From Vogesella sp. XCS3 (lineage in GTDB: Bacteria > Pseudomonadota > Gammaproteobacteria > Burkholderiales > Chromobacteriaceae), in contig NZ_CP085530.1 of NCBI RefSeq assembly GCF_020616155.1, positions 77,501-141,500 on the forward strand: a stretch of DNA of 64,000 nt, read 5' to 3'. A program made the translations under genes and the position numbers. This document shows positions 19,703 to 28,041 of this stretch, piece by piece. Numbering within the stretch: position 1 is the first letter of the stretch; every line of letters begins with the position of its first letter. The notes below the pieces were generated by a model. The model was given only the letters and a program-made list of their open reading frames with translations, was not told where the DNA came from and did no database searches.

Positions 19703-20320
19703 ATGTCGCTTGCCACCTTGTTGTTGTTCCTGCCTGCCTGTTTTGCGCTAAACCTCGCCCCCGGCCCCAATAACTTGCTGTCGATCAGCAACGCTACCCG
19801 TTACGGCTTCCGTACCGCGTGCGTGGCGGGTAGCGGCCGTTTGCTGGCGTTTGCGGTGATGATTGCGCTGGCGGCCACCGGCTTGGCGGTGGTGTTGCAG
19901 GGCTCGGTGCTGTTGTTTACCGCCATCAAGTTGGCTGGCGCCGGCTACCTGTTCTGGCTGGCGTGGCAGCTGTGGCGCGCCGGCAGCCAGAGCGGCCCGG
20001 CCGACACCCGCCCGCAGCAAGGCCTGCGCGAGCTGATGCGACAAGAGTTGTGGGTGGCCGCCGGTAACCCCAAGGCCATCCTGATCTTTACCGCCTTTTT
20101 GCCGCAGTTCGTCGATACCGCGCAGCCGGTGGCGCCGCAGTTTTTGCAGCTGGGCGTGGCATTTTTGCTGCTGGAATGGGTGGCCATCGCCGTGTACGCC
20201 GCACTGGGCGTGCAGCTCAAGCGCTGGTTTGCTACGCCGCGCGGCCAAGGTGTGTTCAACCGCAGCTGCAGCGTGCTGCTGGGCGGCTCTGGCCTGGGGC
20301 TACTACTGGCCAGGTGCTAG
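19703..20320 (+). CDS. LysE/RhtB-family amino-acid exporter
   Basis: A 205-residue inner-membrane exporter with about six hydrophobic segments. The family signature NLAPGPNNLLSISNATRYGF follows the first segment, and AAGNPKAILIFTAFLPQFV matches the central conserved loop. Family members export amino acids or homoserine lactones; the substrate cannot be assigned. Start at 19703 follows an ACCGGAG ribosome site. It is monocistronic. A second paralogue lies at 29966-30598. Confidence 0.88.
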   Translation: MSLATLLLFLPACFALNLAPGPNNLLSISNATRYGFRTACVAGSGRLLAFAVMIALAATGLAVVLQGSVLLFTAIKLAGAGYLFWLAWQLWRAGSQSGPADTRPQQGLRELMRQELWVAAGNPKAILIFTAFLPQFVDTAQPVAPQFLQLGVAFLLLEWVAIAVYAALGVQLKRWFATPRGQGVFNRSCSVLLGGSGLGLLLARC

Positions 20321-20382
20321 CTGGGTAGGGGCTATGTGCTGCCAGCTTGGCCGCATGCTTTGACAGTTTGGCGGCCAGGCAT

Positions 20383-20417
20383 GAAAAAGCCTCACCTGTT
20401 TGACGGGTGAGGCTTTT
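20383..20417. terminator. Bidirectional terminator between LysE-type and rhodanese genes
   Basis: Stem AAAAGCCTCACC / GGGTGAGGCTTTT with runs of A before and T after, placed between two convergent genes, so it can serve both. Confidence 0.85.
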
Positions 20418-20442
20418 GCTTGTGCGGCGGCGCGTGGCAGGT

Positions 20443-20775
20443 TCAGGCCGCCTGGCGCTGGCTCGACAGCAGGCTGGCCAGGCGCGCCTGGTTGCCGGCG
20501 TTCTGCACATTGGCAAGGCCGGCGCTTTGCAGCTGTTTGCAGGCCATGGCCGAGCGCATGCCGCTGGCACAGTACAGCAGTACCGCCGGCGGTTTTTGCT
20601 GCTTCAGCCAGTCGATGCGGCTGGCCAGCTGGCCCAGCGGAATGTTGATGGCACCGGCGGCGTGGCCGCTGGCGAATTCGCCTTGCTCGCGTACGTCGAT
20701 GATCAGGGCACCGCGCGGGATGGCCGCAGCCGGTTTGGCCTGGGTGCCGAACAGTTTTTTCAACCAGTGGATCAT
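20443..20775 (-). CDS. Rhodanese-domain sulfurtransferase, 110 aa
   Basis: A single rhodanese domain (residues about 20-105) with GALIIDVREQGEFASGHAAGAINIP and the active-site loop LLYCASGMRS, catalytic Cys69. It carries persulfide sulfur between acceptors in the cytoplasm. A short amphipathic N-terminus (MIHWLKKLFG) precedes the domain. It is 79 bp downstream of the small membrane protein gene and follows the RND pump on the same strand. This places it in the same operon and suggests a role in reactive-sulfur or metal stress (inference). Confidence 0.88.
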   Translation of the reverse strand: MIHWLKKLFGTQAKPAAAIPRGALIIDVREQGEFASGHAAGAINIPLGQLASRIDWLKQQKPPAVLLYCASGMRSAMACKQLQSAGLANVQNAGNQARLASLLSSQRQAA

Positions 20776-20854
20776 GGCCTGTCCTTGTTTGTCCGGTAGA
20801 AGGGTGTCGGGTGGCGGCGGATCTGCGCCAGCTCACCCTATCGGCACGAATACA

Positions 20855-21079
20855 CTATTTCTGAAGGCAGACTGTCTGTTCGGGCAGGCCCAGCTTTTTG
20901 AGCAGCAGCGCCAGCGGGCAGAAGTTGCTTAGCGAGTACTGCAGCAGGTTGGCGCCAACAAAGGCGGTGAGCCACAGCCAGTATTTGCTGATAAACAGCG
21001 GGCTGGCGTCGGCGCCCAGCGCCAGCGACAGCAGGATCATGCAGCCGGCAAAAAAGCGGATAGCGCGTTCAATGGTCAT
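20855..21079 (-). CDS. Small inner-membrane protein, DUF2892 type
   Basis: A 74-residue protein with two hydrophobic helices (about residues 8-24 and 32-50), opening MTIERAIRFFAGCMILLSLALG and carrying FCPLALLLKKLG near its end, as in DUF2892 proteins and the membrane part of YgaP. Such proteins are commonly found with rhodanese domains. Its start overlaps the 3' end of the RND pump gene by 11 bp, so it is translationally coupled. The cysteine in NFCPLA is conserved in the family to my knowledge; its role is not established. Confidence 0.82.
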   Translation of the reverse strand: MTIERAIRFFAGCMILLSLALGADASPLFISKYWLWLTAFVGANLLQYSLSNFCPLALLLKKLGLPEQTVCLQK

Positions 21080-24000
21080 GATGGGGTACCTCCGGAGTGT
21101 GCCCGCCGGCGGCGTGGCCGCGGAAGGCGATGTAATACAGCAGCGGGATAACCACCAGCGTCAGCAGGGTGGACACGAAAATGCCGAAGATCAGCGAGAT
21201 GGCCAGGCCATTGAAAATGGGGTCGTCCAGGATAAACAGCGCGCCTATCATGGCGGCCAGGCCGGTCAGGGCGATGGGCTGGGCACGGGTAGCGGCCGAG
21301 CGCACTACGGCGCTGGCTAGCGCACTGCCGGCGGCCACTTCCAGCCGGATGAAGTCCACCAGCAGGATGGAGTTGCGCACGATGATGCCGGCCAGCGCGA
21401 TCATGCCGATCATGCTGGTGGCGGTGAATGGCGCGCCCAGCAGCGCGTGGCCTGGCATCACGCCCACCAGCGTCAGCGGAATCGGCGCCATGATGATCAG
21501 TGGCATCAGGTAGGAGCCGAAATGGGCCACCACGAGCAGGTAGATCAGCACCAGGCCCACGGCGTAGGCGGCACCCATGTCGCGGAAGGTTTCGTAGGTG
21601 ATCTGCCATTCGCCGTCCCACTTGATGGCGTACTCGCGCTGCGCATCGGCTGGCTGGTGGATAAAGTACTCGCCCAGCGGCTGCAGGTTGGCGGTCTTGA
21701 TGCTGGCCAGTTGGCCGCGCATGGCAAACATGCCGTATAGCGGGCTGTCTTCGCCGCCGGCCATATCGCCGGTCACGTAGTCTACCGCCATGCCATCCTT
21801 GCGCAGCTGCGGGCGTTCGGTGTCGGCCGGTACGGCGGTCACCAGCTCGGACAGAGGCATCACGCTGCCATTGCCGGCGCGTACCGGCAGCGCCAGCAGC
21901 GCGTGGGTATCGGCCTGCAAGGCCTGCGGCAGGCGCAGCTGTACTGGCACCGCGTATTTGCTGAGGTCGCGCAGCCAGGTGGCGTTGTCGCCAGCCAGCC
22001 CGGCGGCCAGCGTGCTGACAATCGCAGCTTGCGGCACACCGCGCTGCATGGCTTTTTCGCGGTCGATCAGCAGGACACTGCGCGGGCCTTGCGGCTGCAC
22101 GCTGCTGTCTATGTCCACTACGTGCTGGCTACGCTTGAATACGGCTTCCAGTTGCTGCGCTACGCTGGTGCGGCCCGCGGCGGATGGCCCGTACACCTCG
22201 GCCACAATGGGGGCCATTACCGGCGGGCCGGGTGGTACTTCCACCAGCTTGATCCGTGCACCGTACAGGCGGGCAATCTGCTGCAGCGCCGGGCGGTAGC
22301 GCAGCGCCAGGCTGTGGCTGGATTCGTGGCGCTGGTGTTTGTCCTGCAGGTTGATCAGGATGTCGCCGCTCTCAAAACCGCTGCGCAGGTAATACTGGCG
22401 TACCAGGCCGTTGAAGTTGATCGGTGCGGCGGTGCCGGCGTAAGCCTGGTAGTTCACCACCTCGGGCTGTCGCCCCAGCCAGTTGCCCAGGCTTTGCATC
22501 ACAGCGGCGGTGTCTTCCAGCGGCGCACCTGCCGGCATGTCCACCACCAGCTGCAGCTCGGATTTGTTATCGAACGGCAGCATTTTCAGCACCACCAGCT
22601 TGGCCACCGGCAGCGCCAGCGATAGCGCCACCATGCCGGCTACGCCCAGCATCAGCAGGCTGCGGGCACGGCCGCCGCGCTGCGCATGCAGAAACGGCGC
22701 GAACAATTTTGCGGCCAACGGTTGCAGACGGGCGGATAAGCCATCGTGGTGCTGGTGTTGCCGTGGCAGCCAGCGCTGCGCCAGCCACGGTGTCAGTACA
22801 AAGGCAATGGCCAGCGAGATCAGCATGCCCATCGAGGCGTTGATCGGTATCGGGCTCATGTACGGGCCCATCAGGCCGGATACAAAAGCCATGGGCAGCA
22901 GGGCGGCGATAACGGTGAGGGTAGCCAGGATGGTGGGGCCGCCTACTTCATCCACCGCGCGCGGGATCAGCTCGCTCAGGCTGGCATCCGGCGTGAGCTG
23001 GCGGTGGCGGTGGATGTTTTCCACCACCACGATGGCGTCGTCCACCAGGATGCCGATGGAGAAGATCAGCGCAAACAGCGACACGCGGTTCAGCGTGAAG
23101 CCCCAGGCCCACGACGCGAACAGCGTGGCGGTAAGGGTAAGAATGACGGCTACGCCGACAATGGCCGCCTCGCGCCGGCCCAGCGCCAGCATGACCAGCG
23201 CCACGACGGCGGATGTGGCAAAAGCCAGTTTCTGGATCAGCTTCTGCGCCTTGTCGTTGGCGGTGGCGCCGTAGTTGCGGGTGAGCGTTACCTCCACATT
23301 ATCCGGCAGCAGTGTGCCGTACAGCTGGTCCACGCGCTGCGCCAGCGCGTCGGCGATATCTACCGCGTTCTGCCCCGGTTTTTTGGTGATGCTGAGGGTG
23401 ACGGCGGGAGCGCTTCCCAGTGCGTCGCCGTACCACACGTAATGGCTGGCTTGCTGCGCGCCGGCGCTGACTTCGGCCACGTCACGCAGGTACACCGGCC
23501 GGCCATTGCGTACTGCCACGATCAGGCTGGCGACTTGTTCGGCGTTTTGCAGGAACGGCCCGGCCTCTACGGTAATGGCCTGGCGGTTCACGGTTTGCCC
23601 CAGCGGCAGCGCCTGGTTGGCCGCAGCCAGCGCTTGGCGCAGGTCGTCCACGGTGAGGCCGGTGGCTTGCAGCTTTTGCGGCAGCAGGCTCACATTGATG
23701 GCCTGGCCGGGGCCGCCGATGGTGGTGACTTCGCGGGTGCCGGGCACGCGTTTGAGCTCGCCTTCCAGCGCGTGGGCGATGCGTTCCAGGTCCAGGCTGC
23801 CCAGGCTGTTGTCGCGGGCGTGCAGGGTAAAGGTGACGATGGGCACATCATCGATGCCCTTGGGCTTGATCAGCGGCTGGCCTACGCCCAGGCCTTGCGG
23901 CAGCCAGTCGCCGTGGCTGTGGATGGTGTCGTACAGGCGTACCAGCGCGTCGATGCGCGGCACGCCTACCTTGAACTGCACGGTAAGAATGGCCATGCCC

Positions 24001-24284
24001 GGCCGGCTGACGGCGTACAGGTGATCCACGCCATCGATCTGGCCCAAGACCTGCTCGGCCGGCTGCGCCACCAGGCTTTCCACACTTTCCACACTGGCGC
24101 CGGGGAAGGGGATCAGCACATTGGCCATGGTGACGTTGATCTGCGGCTCTTCCTCGCGCGGGGTCACCAGCACGGCAAACAGGCCCAGCAGCAGGGCCAG
24201 CAGGGCAATCAGTGGTGTGATGCGGGCGTGCTGGAAAAACGCGGCCAGCCGGCCGGCCACACCCAGCTTGTGCGGGCTATCCAT
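21069..24284 (-). CDS. RND-family efflux transporter, inner-membrane subunit (HAE1/AcrB-like)
   Basis: A 1071-residue proton-driven pump: twelve membrane helices with two large periplasmic loops after helices 1 and 7. It starts like the AcrB/VexF type (HARITPLIALLALLLGLFAVLVTPREEEPQI) and has the helix-4 motif ILVDDAIVVVENIH with two adjacent Asp residues for proton transfer. Its ATG overlaps the stop codon of the membrane-fusion gene (TGATG) and its 3' end overlaps the DUF2892 gene. No outer-membrane TolC-like gene adjoins. The substrate is unknown; the linked rhodaneses hint at sulfur-stress or thiol-reactive compounds. Confidence 0.93.
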   Translation of the reverse strand: MDSPHKLGVAGRLAAFFQHARITPLIALLALLLGLFAVLVTPREEEPQINVTMANVLIPFPGASVESVESLVAQPAEQVLGQIDGVDHLYAVSRPGMAILTVQFKVGVPRIDALVRLYDTIHSHGDWLPQGLGVGQPLIKPKGIDDVPIVTFTLHARDNSLGSLDLERIAHALEGELKRVPGTREVTTIGGPGQAINVSLLPQKLQATGLTVDDLRQALAAANQALPLGQTVNRQAITVEAGPFLQNAEQVASLIVAVRNGRPVYLRDVAEVSAGAQQASHYVWYGDALGSAPAVTLSITKKPGQNAVDIADALAQRVDQLYGTLLPDNVEVTLTRNYGATANDKAQKLIQKLAFATSAVVALVMLALGRREAAIVGVAVILTLTATLFASWAWGFTLNRVSLFALIFSIGILVDDAIVVVENIHRHRQLTPDASLSELIPRAVDEVGGPTILATLTVIAALLPMAFVSGLMGPYMSPIPINASMGMLISLAIAFVLTPWLAQRWLPRQHQHHDGLSARLQPLAAKLFAPFLHAQRGGRARSLLMLGVAGMVALSLALPVAKLVVLKMLPFDNKSELQLVVDMPAGAPLEDTAAVMQSLGNWLGRQPEVVNYQAYAGTAAPINFNGLVRQYYLRSGFESGDILINLQDKHQRHESSHSLALRYRPALQQIARLYGARIKLVEVPPGPPVMAPIVAEVYGPSAAGRTSVAQQLEAVFKRSQHVVDIDSSVQPQGPRSVLLIDREKAMQRGVPQAAIVSTLAAGLAGDNATWLRDLSKYAVPVQLRLPQALQADTHALLALPVRAGNGSVMPLSELVTAVPADTERPQLRKDGMAVDYVTGDMAGGEDSPLYGMFAMRGQLASIKTANLQPLGEYFIHQPADAQREYAIKWDGEWQITYETFRDMGAAYAVGLVLIYLLVVAHFGSYLMPLIIMAPIPLTLVGVMPGHALLGAPFTATSMIGMIALAGIIVRNSILLVDFIRLEVAAGSALASAVVRSAATRAQPIALTGLAAMIGALFILDDPIFNGLAISLIFGIFVSTLLTLVVIPLLYYIAFRGHAAGGHTPEVPHHDH

Positions 24285-25300
24285 CAGCGTGCTCCTGGTG
24301 TACGGGTCAGGGCGGCAGCCTGTTCGGCGTTGGCGGCGATGCGTTCACCGGCACGCAGGCCGGCCAGCACCGGGAAGGTGCCGCTTTCGATACTGCCCAG
24401 CCGCACATAGCGCAGGCTGGGGCGGCCGCTGACATCTACGGTATACACCGCGTCAAACTCGCGCTGGCGGCTCACGGCGGCGGCGGGCACCCGCAGCTGG
24501 CTGTCACTGCTGCGCAGGGTAAAGCCGGCTTGCACCATCTCGCCTACCGGTACCGGGCTGCCTGCTTGCAGATTGACGCGTACGGTGCGGGTTTGGCTAT
24601 TGGCGTCGGTAGCCGGGAACCATTCGATGCGGCCAACCTTTAATACTTGGCCGCGCCAGTTGAGCGTGGGTGTGGCTTGCTGGTTAACGTTGGCATACAC
24701 GCTGGCTGGCAGCTGTACTTCCACGCGCAGGGCGTTGCCATCGTACAGCTCGACAATCGCCTGGCCCGGCATGGCCAGCGCACCCAGGTCGCCGTTGACG
24801 CGGGCGATGGTGCCCGCAAACGGGGCGCTAAGCTGGTACAGGCCAGCCTGGGCGCCGGCAGCGCGGGCGGCAGCGATCTGGGCGCGCGCCTGCGCTTCGG
24901 CTGTTTTCAGCTGTGCTTGCGCGCCATCCAGCGCCGATGCGCTGATGAAGTTTTGCGCGGCCAGCTTTTGGGTGCGGGCAAACTCGCGTCGCGCTTGTTC
25001 TAGCTGTGCTTGCGCAGCGGCGATCTGCGCCTGGCTGGCGCTGGCCGACTGCTGTGCCGCCTCGCCATCAACGCGCGCCAGTACGGTGCCGGCCTTGACG
25101 CTATCGCCAGCGCGTGCGCTAAGCTGGGTAATGCGCCCGGATACCGGTACCGCCAGCTGCGCGCTGCGTTGCGCCTGTACCACGCCCTGGCTCTGGTAGC
25201 TGGCATGTTGCTGCAGGTTGCCCAGCAACAAGGTGGGTAGCGGGCTGGCCAGGGCAGGGCTGGCGCTGAGGGCAATCACACTGAATCGAAGCAGGTGCAC
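24284..25300 (-). CDS. RND efflux periplasmic adaptor (membrane-fusion protein, HlyD/AcrA type)
   Basis: Links the inner-membrane pump to the outer-membrane channel. I take GTG at 25300 as the start because it has a GGGAG ribosome site six bases upstream and opens a signal peptide (VHLLRFSVIALSASPALAS); the much longer upstream frame is antisense to the divergent rhodanese gene. The 338-residue product has a split lipoyl domain (SGRITQLSARAGDSVKAGTVLARVDG, then LYQLSAPFAGTIARVNGDLGA) around an Ala/Gln-rich hairpin (about residues 75-140), then beta-barrel and membrane-proximal domains. It contains a coding pair of the window's repeat motif at 24628-24654. Confidence 0.88.
   Translation of the reverse strand: MHLLRFSVIALSASPALASPLPTLLLGNLQQHASYQSQGVVQAQRSAQLAVPVSGRITQLSARAGDSVKAGTVLARVDGEAAQQSASASQAQIAAAQAQLEQARREFARTQKLAAQNFISASALDGAQAQLKTAEAQARAQIAAARAAGAQAGLYQLSAPFAGTIARVNGDLGALAMPGQAIVELYDGNALRVEVQLPASVYANVNQQATPTLNWRGQVLKVGRIEWFPATDANSQTRTVRVNLQAGSPVPVGEMVQAGFTLRSSDSQLRVPAAAVSRQREFDAVYTVDVSGRPSLRYVRLGSIESGTFPVLAGLRAGERIAANAEQAAALTRTPGAR
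24628..24654. repeat. Inverted pair of uptake-sequence-like motifs inside the adaptor gene
   Basis: TGCGGCCAACCTT (24628-24640, exact 13-mer on the minus strand) faces TTGGCCGC (24647-24654), with a 6-bp spacer. It is unusual because paired copies elsewhere are intergenic. Confidence 0.7.
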
Positions 25301-25347
25301 GGTGGGCTCCCGGGGAAATTGGCTATCCTTAACATAATATAAAAATT

Positions 25348-25372
25348 GATAATGTACAACCTCGGCATTATC
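25348..25372. promoter_or_regulatory. Candidate operator in the divergent RND/rhodanese promoter region
   Basis: GATAATG (25348-25354) and CATTATC (25366-25372) form a perfect 7-bp inverted repeat with an 11-bp spacer, in the AT-rich 123-bp gap between the RND operon and the divergent rhodanese gene. One dimeric repressor bound here could control both. No regulator gene is adjacent. Confidence 0.5.
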
Positions 25373-25423
25373 ATGGTCTGACGATGGCACTTGGCCGATC
25401 GCTATTTCAATACAGGAGAGATC

Positions 25424-25813
25424 ATGCTGAAACGCAATGCACACGAGCTGGTGGCTGCTGCCAAGGCAGAAATCAAAGAATGCACGCTGGAAGAAGCCAA
25501 GATGCTGGTCGCCACCGGTAGCGTACTGCTGCTGGATGTACGCGAGCCGGAGGAGTACCACGCCGGCCATCTGGCCAGGGCGGTTAATGTGCCGCGTGGC
25601 TTGCTGGAGTTCCGCTTGTCTGGCGACGCTACGCTGGGTGATACCTCGCGCGCCATCTTGCTGTATTGCAAAACCAGCGGTCGGGCGGCGCTGGCCGCCA
25701 AGGTGATGCAGGATATGGGCTTTGGGCAGGTGGTATCGATGGCGGGCGGCTTTGACGCGTGGGTGGCTGCCGGGCTGCCGGTAGAGAAGCCACAGGCGCT
25801 GGGTTTCGATTAG
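25424..25813 (+). CDS. Rhodanese-domain sulfurtransferase, 129 aa
   Basis: A second rhodanese, divergent from the RND operon. ATG at 25424 is preceded by AGGAGAG. The domain spans about residues 20-122, with VLLLDVREPEEYHAGHLARA and the active-site loop YCKTSGRAA (catalytic Cys82). It moves sulfane sulfur or detoxifies persulfides. The N-terminal 20 residues (AHELVAAAKAEIKECTLEEAK) are as in small rhodaneses that follow ArsR/BigR-type sulfide regulators, but no such regulator is in view. It is terminated by a hairpin built from the window's repeat. Confidence 0.9.
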   Translation: MLKRNAHELVAAAKAEIKECTLEEAKMLVATGSVLLLDVREPEEYHAGHLARAVNVPRGLLEFRLSGDATLGDTSRAILLYCKTSGRAALAAKVMQDMGFGQVVSMAGGFDAWVAAGLPVEKPQALGFD

Positions 25814-25828
25814 GGCAGCGGATAAAGT

Positions 25829-25857
25829 AAAAAGGTTGGCCGCGGCCAACCTTTTTT
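25829..25857. terminator. Terminator built from an inverted pair of uptake-sequence-like motifs
   Basis: AAAAAGGTTGGCC / GGCCAACCTTTTT with a GC loop and T-tract. Two copies of GGTTGGCCGC (25834-25843 and, inverted, 25842-25851) form the stem. It lies between two convergent genes and can work in both directions. Terminators made of paired uptake sequences are known from Neisseria and Haemophilus. Confidence 0.9.
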
Positions 25858-25873
25858 ACTGAGTGATGCGCGC

Positions 25874-26710
25874 CTAGTACAGGCCGAAGATGCCCATCAG
25901 GGTAAAAACCAGCACAAAGCAGGTCACGCCGGTCAACACCAGGTTGGTCTGCTTTTCTTTGCTGAGCGAGTCTTCCAGCGAGCGTTCCTGGGTTTTGATG
26001 GCGTGCACCTGCCGCTGCAGCTCGGCTTTTTCGCCATCCAGCCGTGCGATATTGTCCAGCAGCGCGCTGACAGGTACCTCGGTAATTTTCTCGGTTTCCC
26101 AGCTGCTGATCAGGCGTGAAATCTTGTCCTTGAAGTAGCGCCCGGAGCGCTGCTCGCTATCCAGAAACTCTATGTCAAAGCCTTGCGCCGCCAGGCGTGC
26201 ATTACGCTTGATGCGCGCTTCTTCGCCCTCGGCCTCTGGGTTGGGCAGGGTGGTGGGCTGGACGCTGTATTCGGAATAGTGCGCTTTCAGCCACAAAATG
26301 GCCTGGGCGTAGGCGTAGCTGGTCAAGCCTAGCCCGGTTAACTCGGCACTCAGGTTAAAGCCGGACTTGGGGCCAAACTGCACAGTCTGGCGCGGGTGAT
26401 CTACCGAGACTTGCAGGCAGTTGCGCGTATTGAGCCACTCGCTGACTTCGCCCTGATACAGCTTCCACTGGCCACCTTGTAGCTGGGCGTACGCGGCAAA
26501 CTGGATGCGGAAAAAGTCGGACTGCTGGGTCTTGCCAAAGCTGCGCCGTACAAATACGTAAATCGGGCTGCCACCATCCATCAGCGCTAGCAGCTGTTCA
26601 CCATGTGTCGTGGATAAACCGGCCAGGAACACCTCGTTCTCAACGGGCGGCAGCGGTGGCGGCTCTGGCGGGGGGGCTGCGGCAGGTGTTTTGCTGGCTT
26701 TGGTGTTCAT
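25874..26710 (-). CDS. Hypothetical protein with C-terminal membrane anchor, 278 aa
   Basis: Not recognised. The order is a Pro-rich N-terminal segment (residues 10-25, APPPEPPPLPPVENE), a mixed alpha/beta domain to about residue 150, an acidic linker (about 155-175), a stretch predicted helical and coiled-coil (about 215-255, DNIARLDGEKAELQRQVHAI) and one C-terminal hydrophobic helix (VLTGVTCFVLVFTLMGIFGLY) ending the protein. With no signal peptide it should be a tail-anchored inner-membrane protein with its body in the cytoplasm. It is monocistronic between a rhodanese gene (convergent) and rdgC. Confidence 0.75.
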   Translation of the reverse strand: MNTKASKTPAAAPPPEPPPLPPVENEVFLAGLSTTHGEQLLALMDGGSPIYVFVRRSFGKTQQSDFFRIQFAAYAQLQGGQWKLYQGEVSEWLNTRNCLQVSVDHPRQTVQFGPKSGFNLSAELTGLGLTSYAYAQAILWLKAHYSEYSVQPTTLPNPEAEGEEARIKRNARLAAQGFDIEFLDSEQRSGRYFKDKISRLISSWETEKITEVPVSALLDNIARLDGEKAELQRQVHAIKTQERSLEDSLSKEKQTNLVLTGVTCFVLVFTLMGIFGLY

Positions 26711-26820
26711 GGTGGTGCGGGCATTAAGAAGTAGCAGATTTCAGCCTACACGATTTTACAGCAAATGGTTATAACTATAGACAGGATAACTATCGCTTTG
26801 TCATGAGTGATGTGGCGAAA

Positions 26821-26849
26821 CCACACCACCGCCTGCGGTGGTGTGGCTG
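26821..26849 (-). terminator. Probable rdgC terminator
   Basis: Perfect 12-bp stem CCACACCACCGC / GCGGTGGTGTGG immediately downstream of rdgC on the minus strand, followed there by TTTCGCC. The T-tract is weak. Confidence 0.65.
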
Positions 26850-26855
26850 TCAGGC

Positions 26856-27845
26856 TTAAGCCCAGGGCACGTCGATGGTGTCGGGCTTGCCGTTTTCTGG
26901 CTGGCTGAGTGTGGCCGTTGCGGCTGGTGTGCTCGAACCTTGCTGGCTGGCTTCCAGGCCGCCCAGCGCGGCGACCAGGTCGTTTACCAGGTCGCCCAGC
27001 TCTTCCGCCATCAGCAGGAAGGTGGCTTCAAACAGGCTGGCCAGGTCGTCGCCGGCCTGGCTGGCTTCTTCTTGCAGCACATCCAGGAACTGCAGGCGTT
27101 TGAGTTGCAGCTGGTCGGTGAGTACAAAACGGATGCGCTCGCGCCAGATCAGACCCAGGCGGGTTACCTGTTTGCCGGTGGCAATGTGCTGGCGGATTTC
27201 ATCGGCGGTCAGGTCGATGCGGGTGCAGCGCACCACGGCGCCGTTCTCGCTGCTGTCTTTCAGCTCGCATTCGGCATCCAGCTCAAAGCCAAAGCCTGCT
27301 TCGCCAGCGGCCAGCCAGTCGGTCATCAGCGCGTGCGGCGATACAGCGGTGCGTGGCAGTGCAGCCGGGAACGGTGGCAGTGCCTCGCGCAGGGTGGACA
27401 CCAGGTTTTCTGCTTTGCTGGCGGTACCGCTATCGACCATCAGCCAGCCGCGCTGGCTATCGATATAGGCAGTAGTACGGCCGGAGCGGGTAAAGGCGCG
27501 TGGCAGCAGGTCGTCGGTGATCTGCTCTTTCAGTGCCAGCTTTTCCTTTCGGCCAACCTTGCGCAGCTCGGCAGCCTCGATCTCGGCCAGCTTGCTGTCC
27601 AGGTGGTCGCGAATCACGCCTGCGGGCAGTACTTTGTCTTCGCGGCGCAGGGTCAGCATCTGGTAACCACGGGCCTGGTGCAGCGGGCTATCCAGGTGGC
27701 TGGCGGGGGCGACCCAGCCTTCGCTGAACCAGTCCAGGCCGCTACAGCGCTGGAAAGGACGTTTGGCCAGCTGATCGGCTAGCTTGTCGCTGTCGATGGT
27801 GAAATTCTCATCCAGCCGAAAGAAAGACAGTTGCTTAAACCACAT
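26856..27845 (-). CDS. rdgC: Recombination-associated protein RdgC
   Basis: A ring-shaped, sequence-independent DNA-binding protein that restrains RecA filament formation; in Neisseria it also affects pilin variation. The 329-residue protein starts MWFKQLSFFRLDE, the standard N-terminus of RdgC; the in-frame start 16 codons upstream is discarded. Later family blocks include GWVAPASHLDSPLHQ, ARGYQMLTLRREDKVLPAGV and RIRFVLTDQLQLKRLQFLD. It is transcribed away from the tRNA-Pro pair, with its own hairpin at the 3' end. Confidence 0.95.
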   Translation of the reverse strand: MWFKQLSFFRLDENFTIDSDKLADQLAKRPFQRCSGLDWFSEGWVAPASHLDSPLHQARGYQMLTLRREDKVLPAGVIRDHLDSKLAEIEAAELRKVGRKEKLALKEQITDDLLPRAFTRSGRTTAYIDSQRGWLMVDSGTASKAENLVSTLREALPPFPAALPRTAVSPHALMTDWLAAGEAGFGFELDAECELKDSSENGAVVRCTRIDLTADEIRQHIATGKQVTRLGLIWRERIRFVLTDQLQLKRLQFLDVLQEEASQAGDDLASLFEATFLLMAEELGDLVNDLVAALGGLEASQQGSSTPAATATLSQPENGKPDTIDVPWA

Positions 27846-27935
27846 AATTGATAGATAATCTTTGTCCTCTGAGATCGGCAGATTGTAACGCAAAACCGCG
27901 GCAAACTGTCAGTTTCAGGATAAATGAATGGGTCG

Positions 27936-28012
27936 CGGGGTGTAGCTTAGCCTGGTAGAGCGCTACGTTCGGGACGTAGAGGCCGGAGGTTCGAATCCTC
28001 TCACCCCGACCA
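27936..28012 (+). tRNA. tRNA-Pro (anticodon CGG), copy 1
   Basis: 77 nt with encoded CCA. The acceptor stem CGGGGTG pairs with CACCCCG; the anticodon stem CTACG/CGTAG holds the loop TTCGGGA, so the anticodon is CGG (Pro, codon CCG); the T arm contains GGTTCGAATCC. It is flanked by a 10-bp inverted repeat, CAGGATAAAT at 27916-27925 and its reverse complement at 28015-28024. Confidence 0.97.
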
Positions 28013-28041
28013 GTATTTATCCTGACAGATCAGTCCTTATT

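Noticed and set aside
22746..24410. 554-codon plus-strand frame opposite the RND pump
   Set aside because: Shadow of the pump gene; no ribosome site, signal or domain.
24284..25849. 521-codon version of the efflux adaptor
   Set aside because: The first 183 codons are antisense to the divergent rhodanese and cross its promoter; the GTG at 25300 has a good ribosome site and opens a signal peptide.
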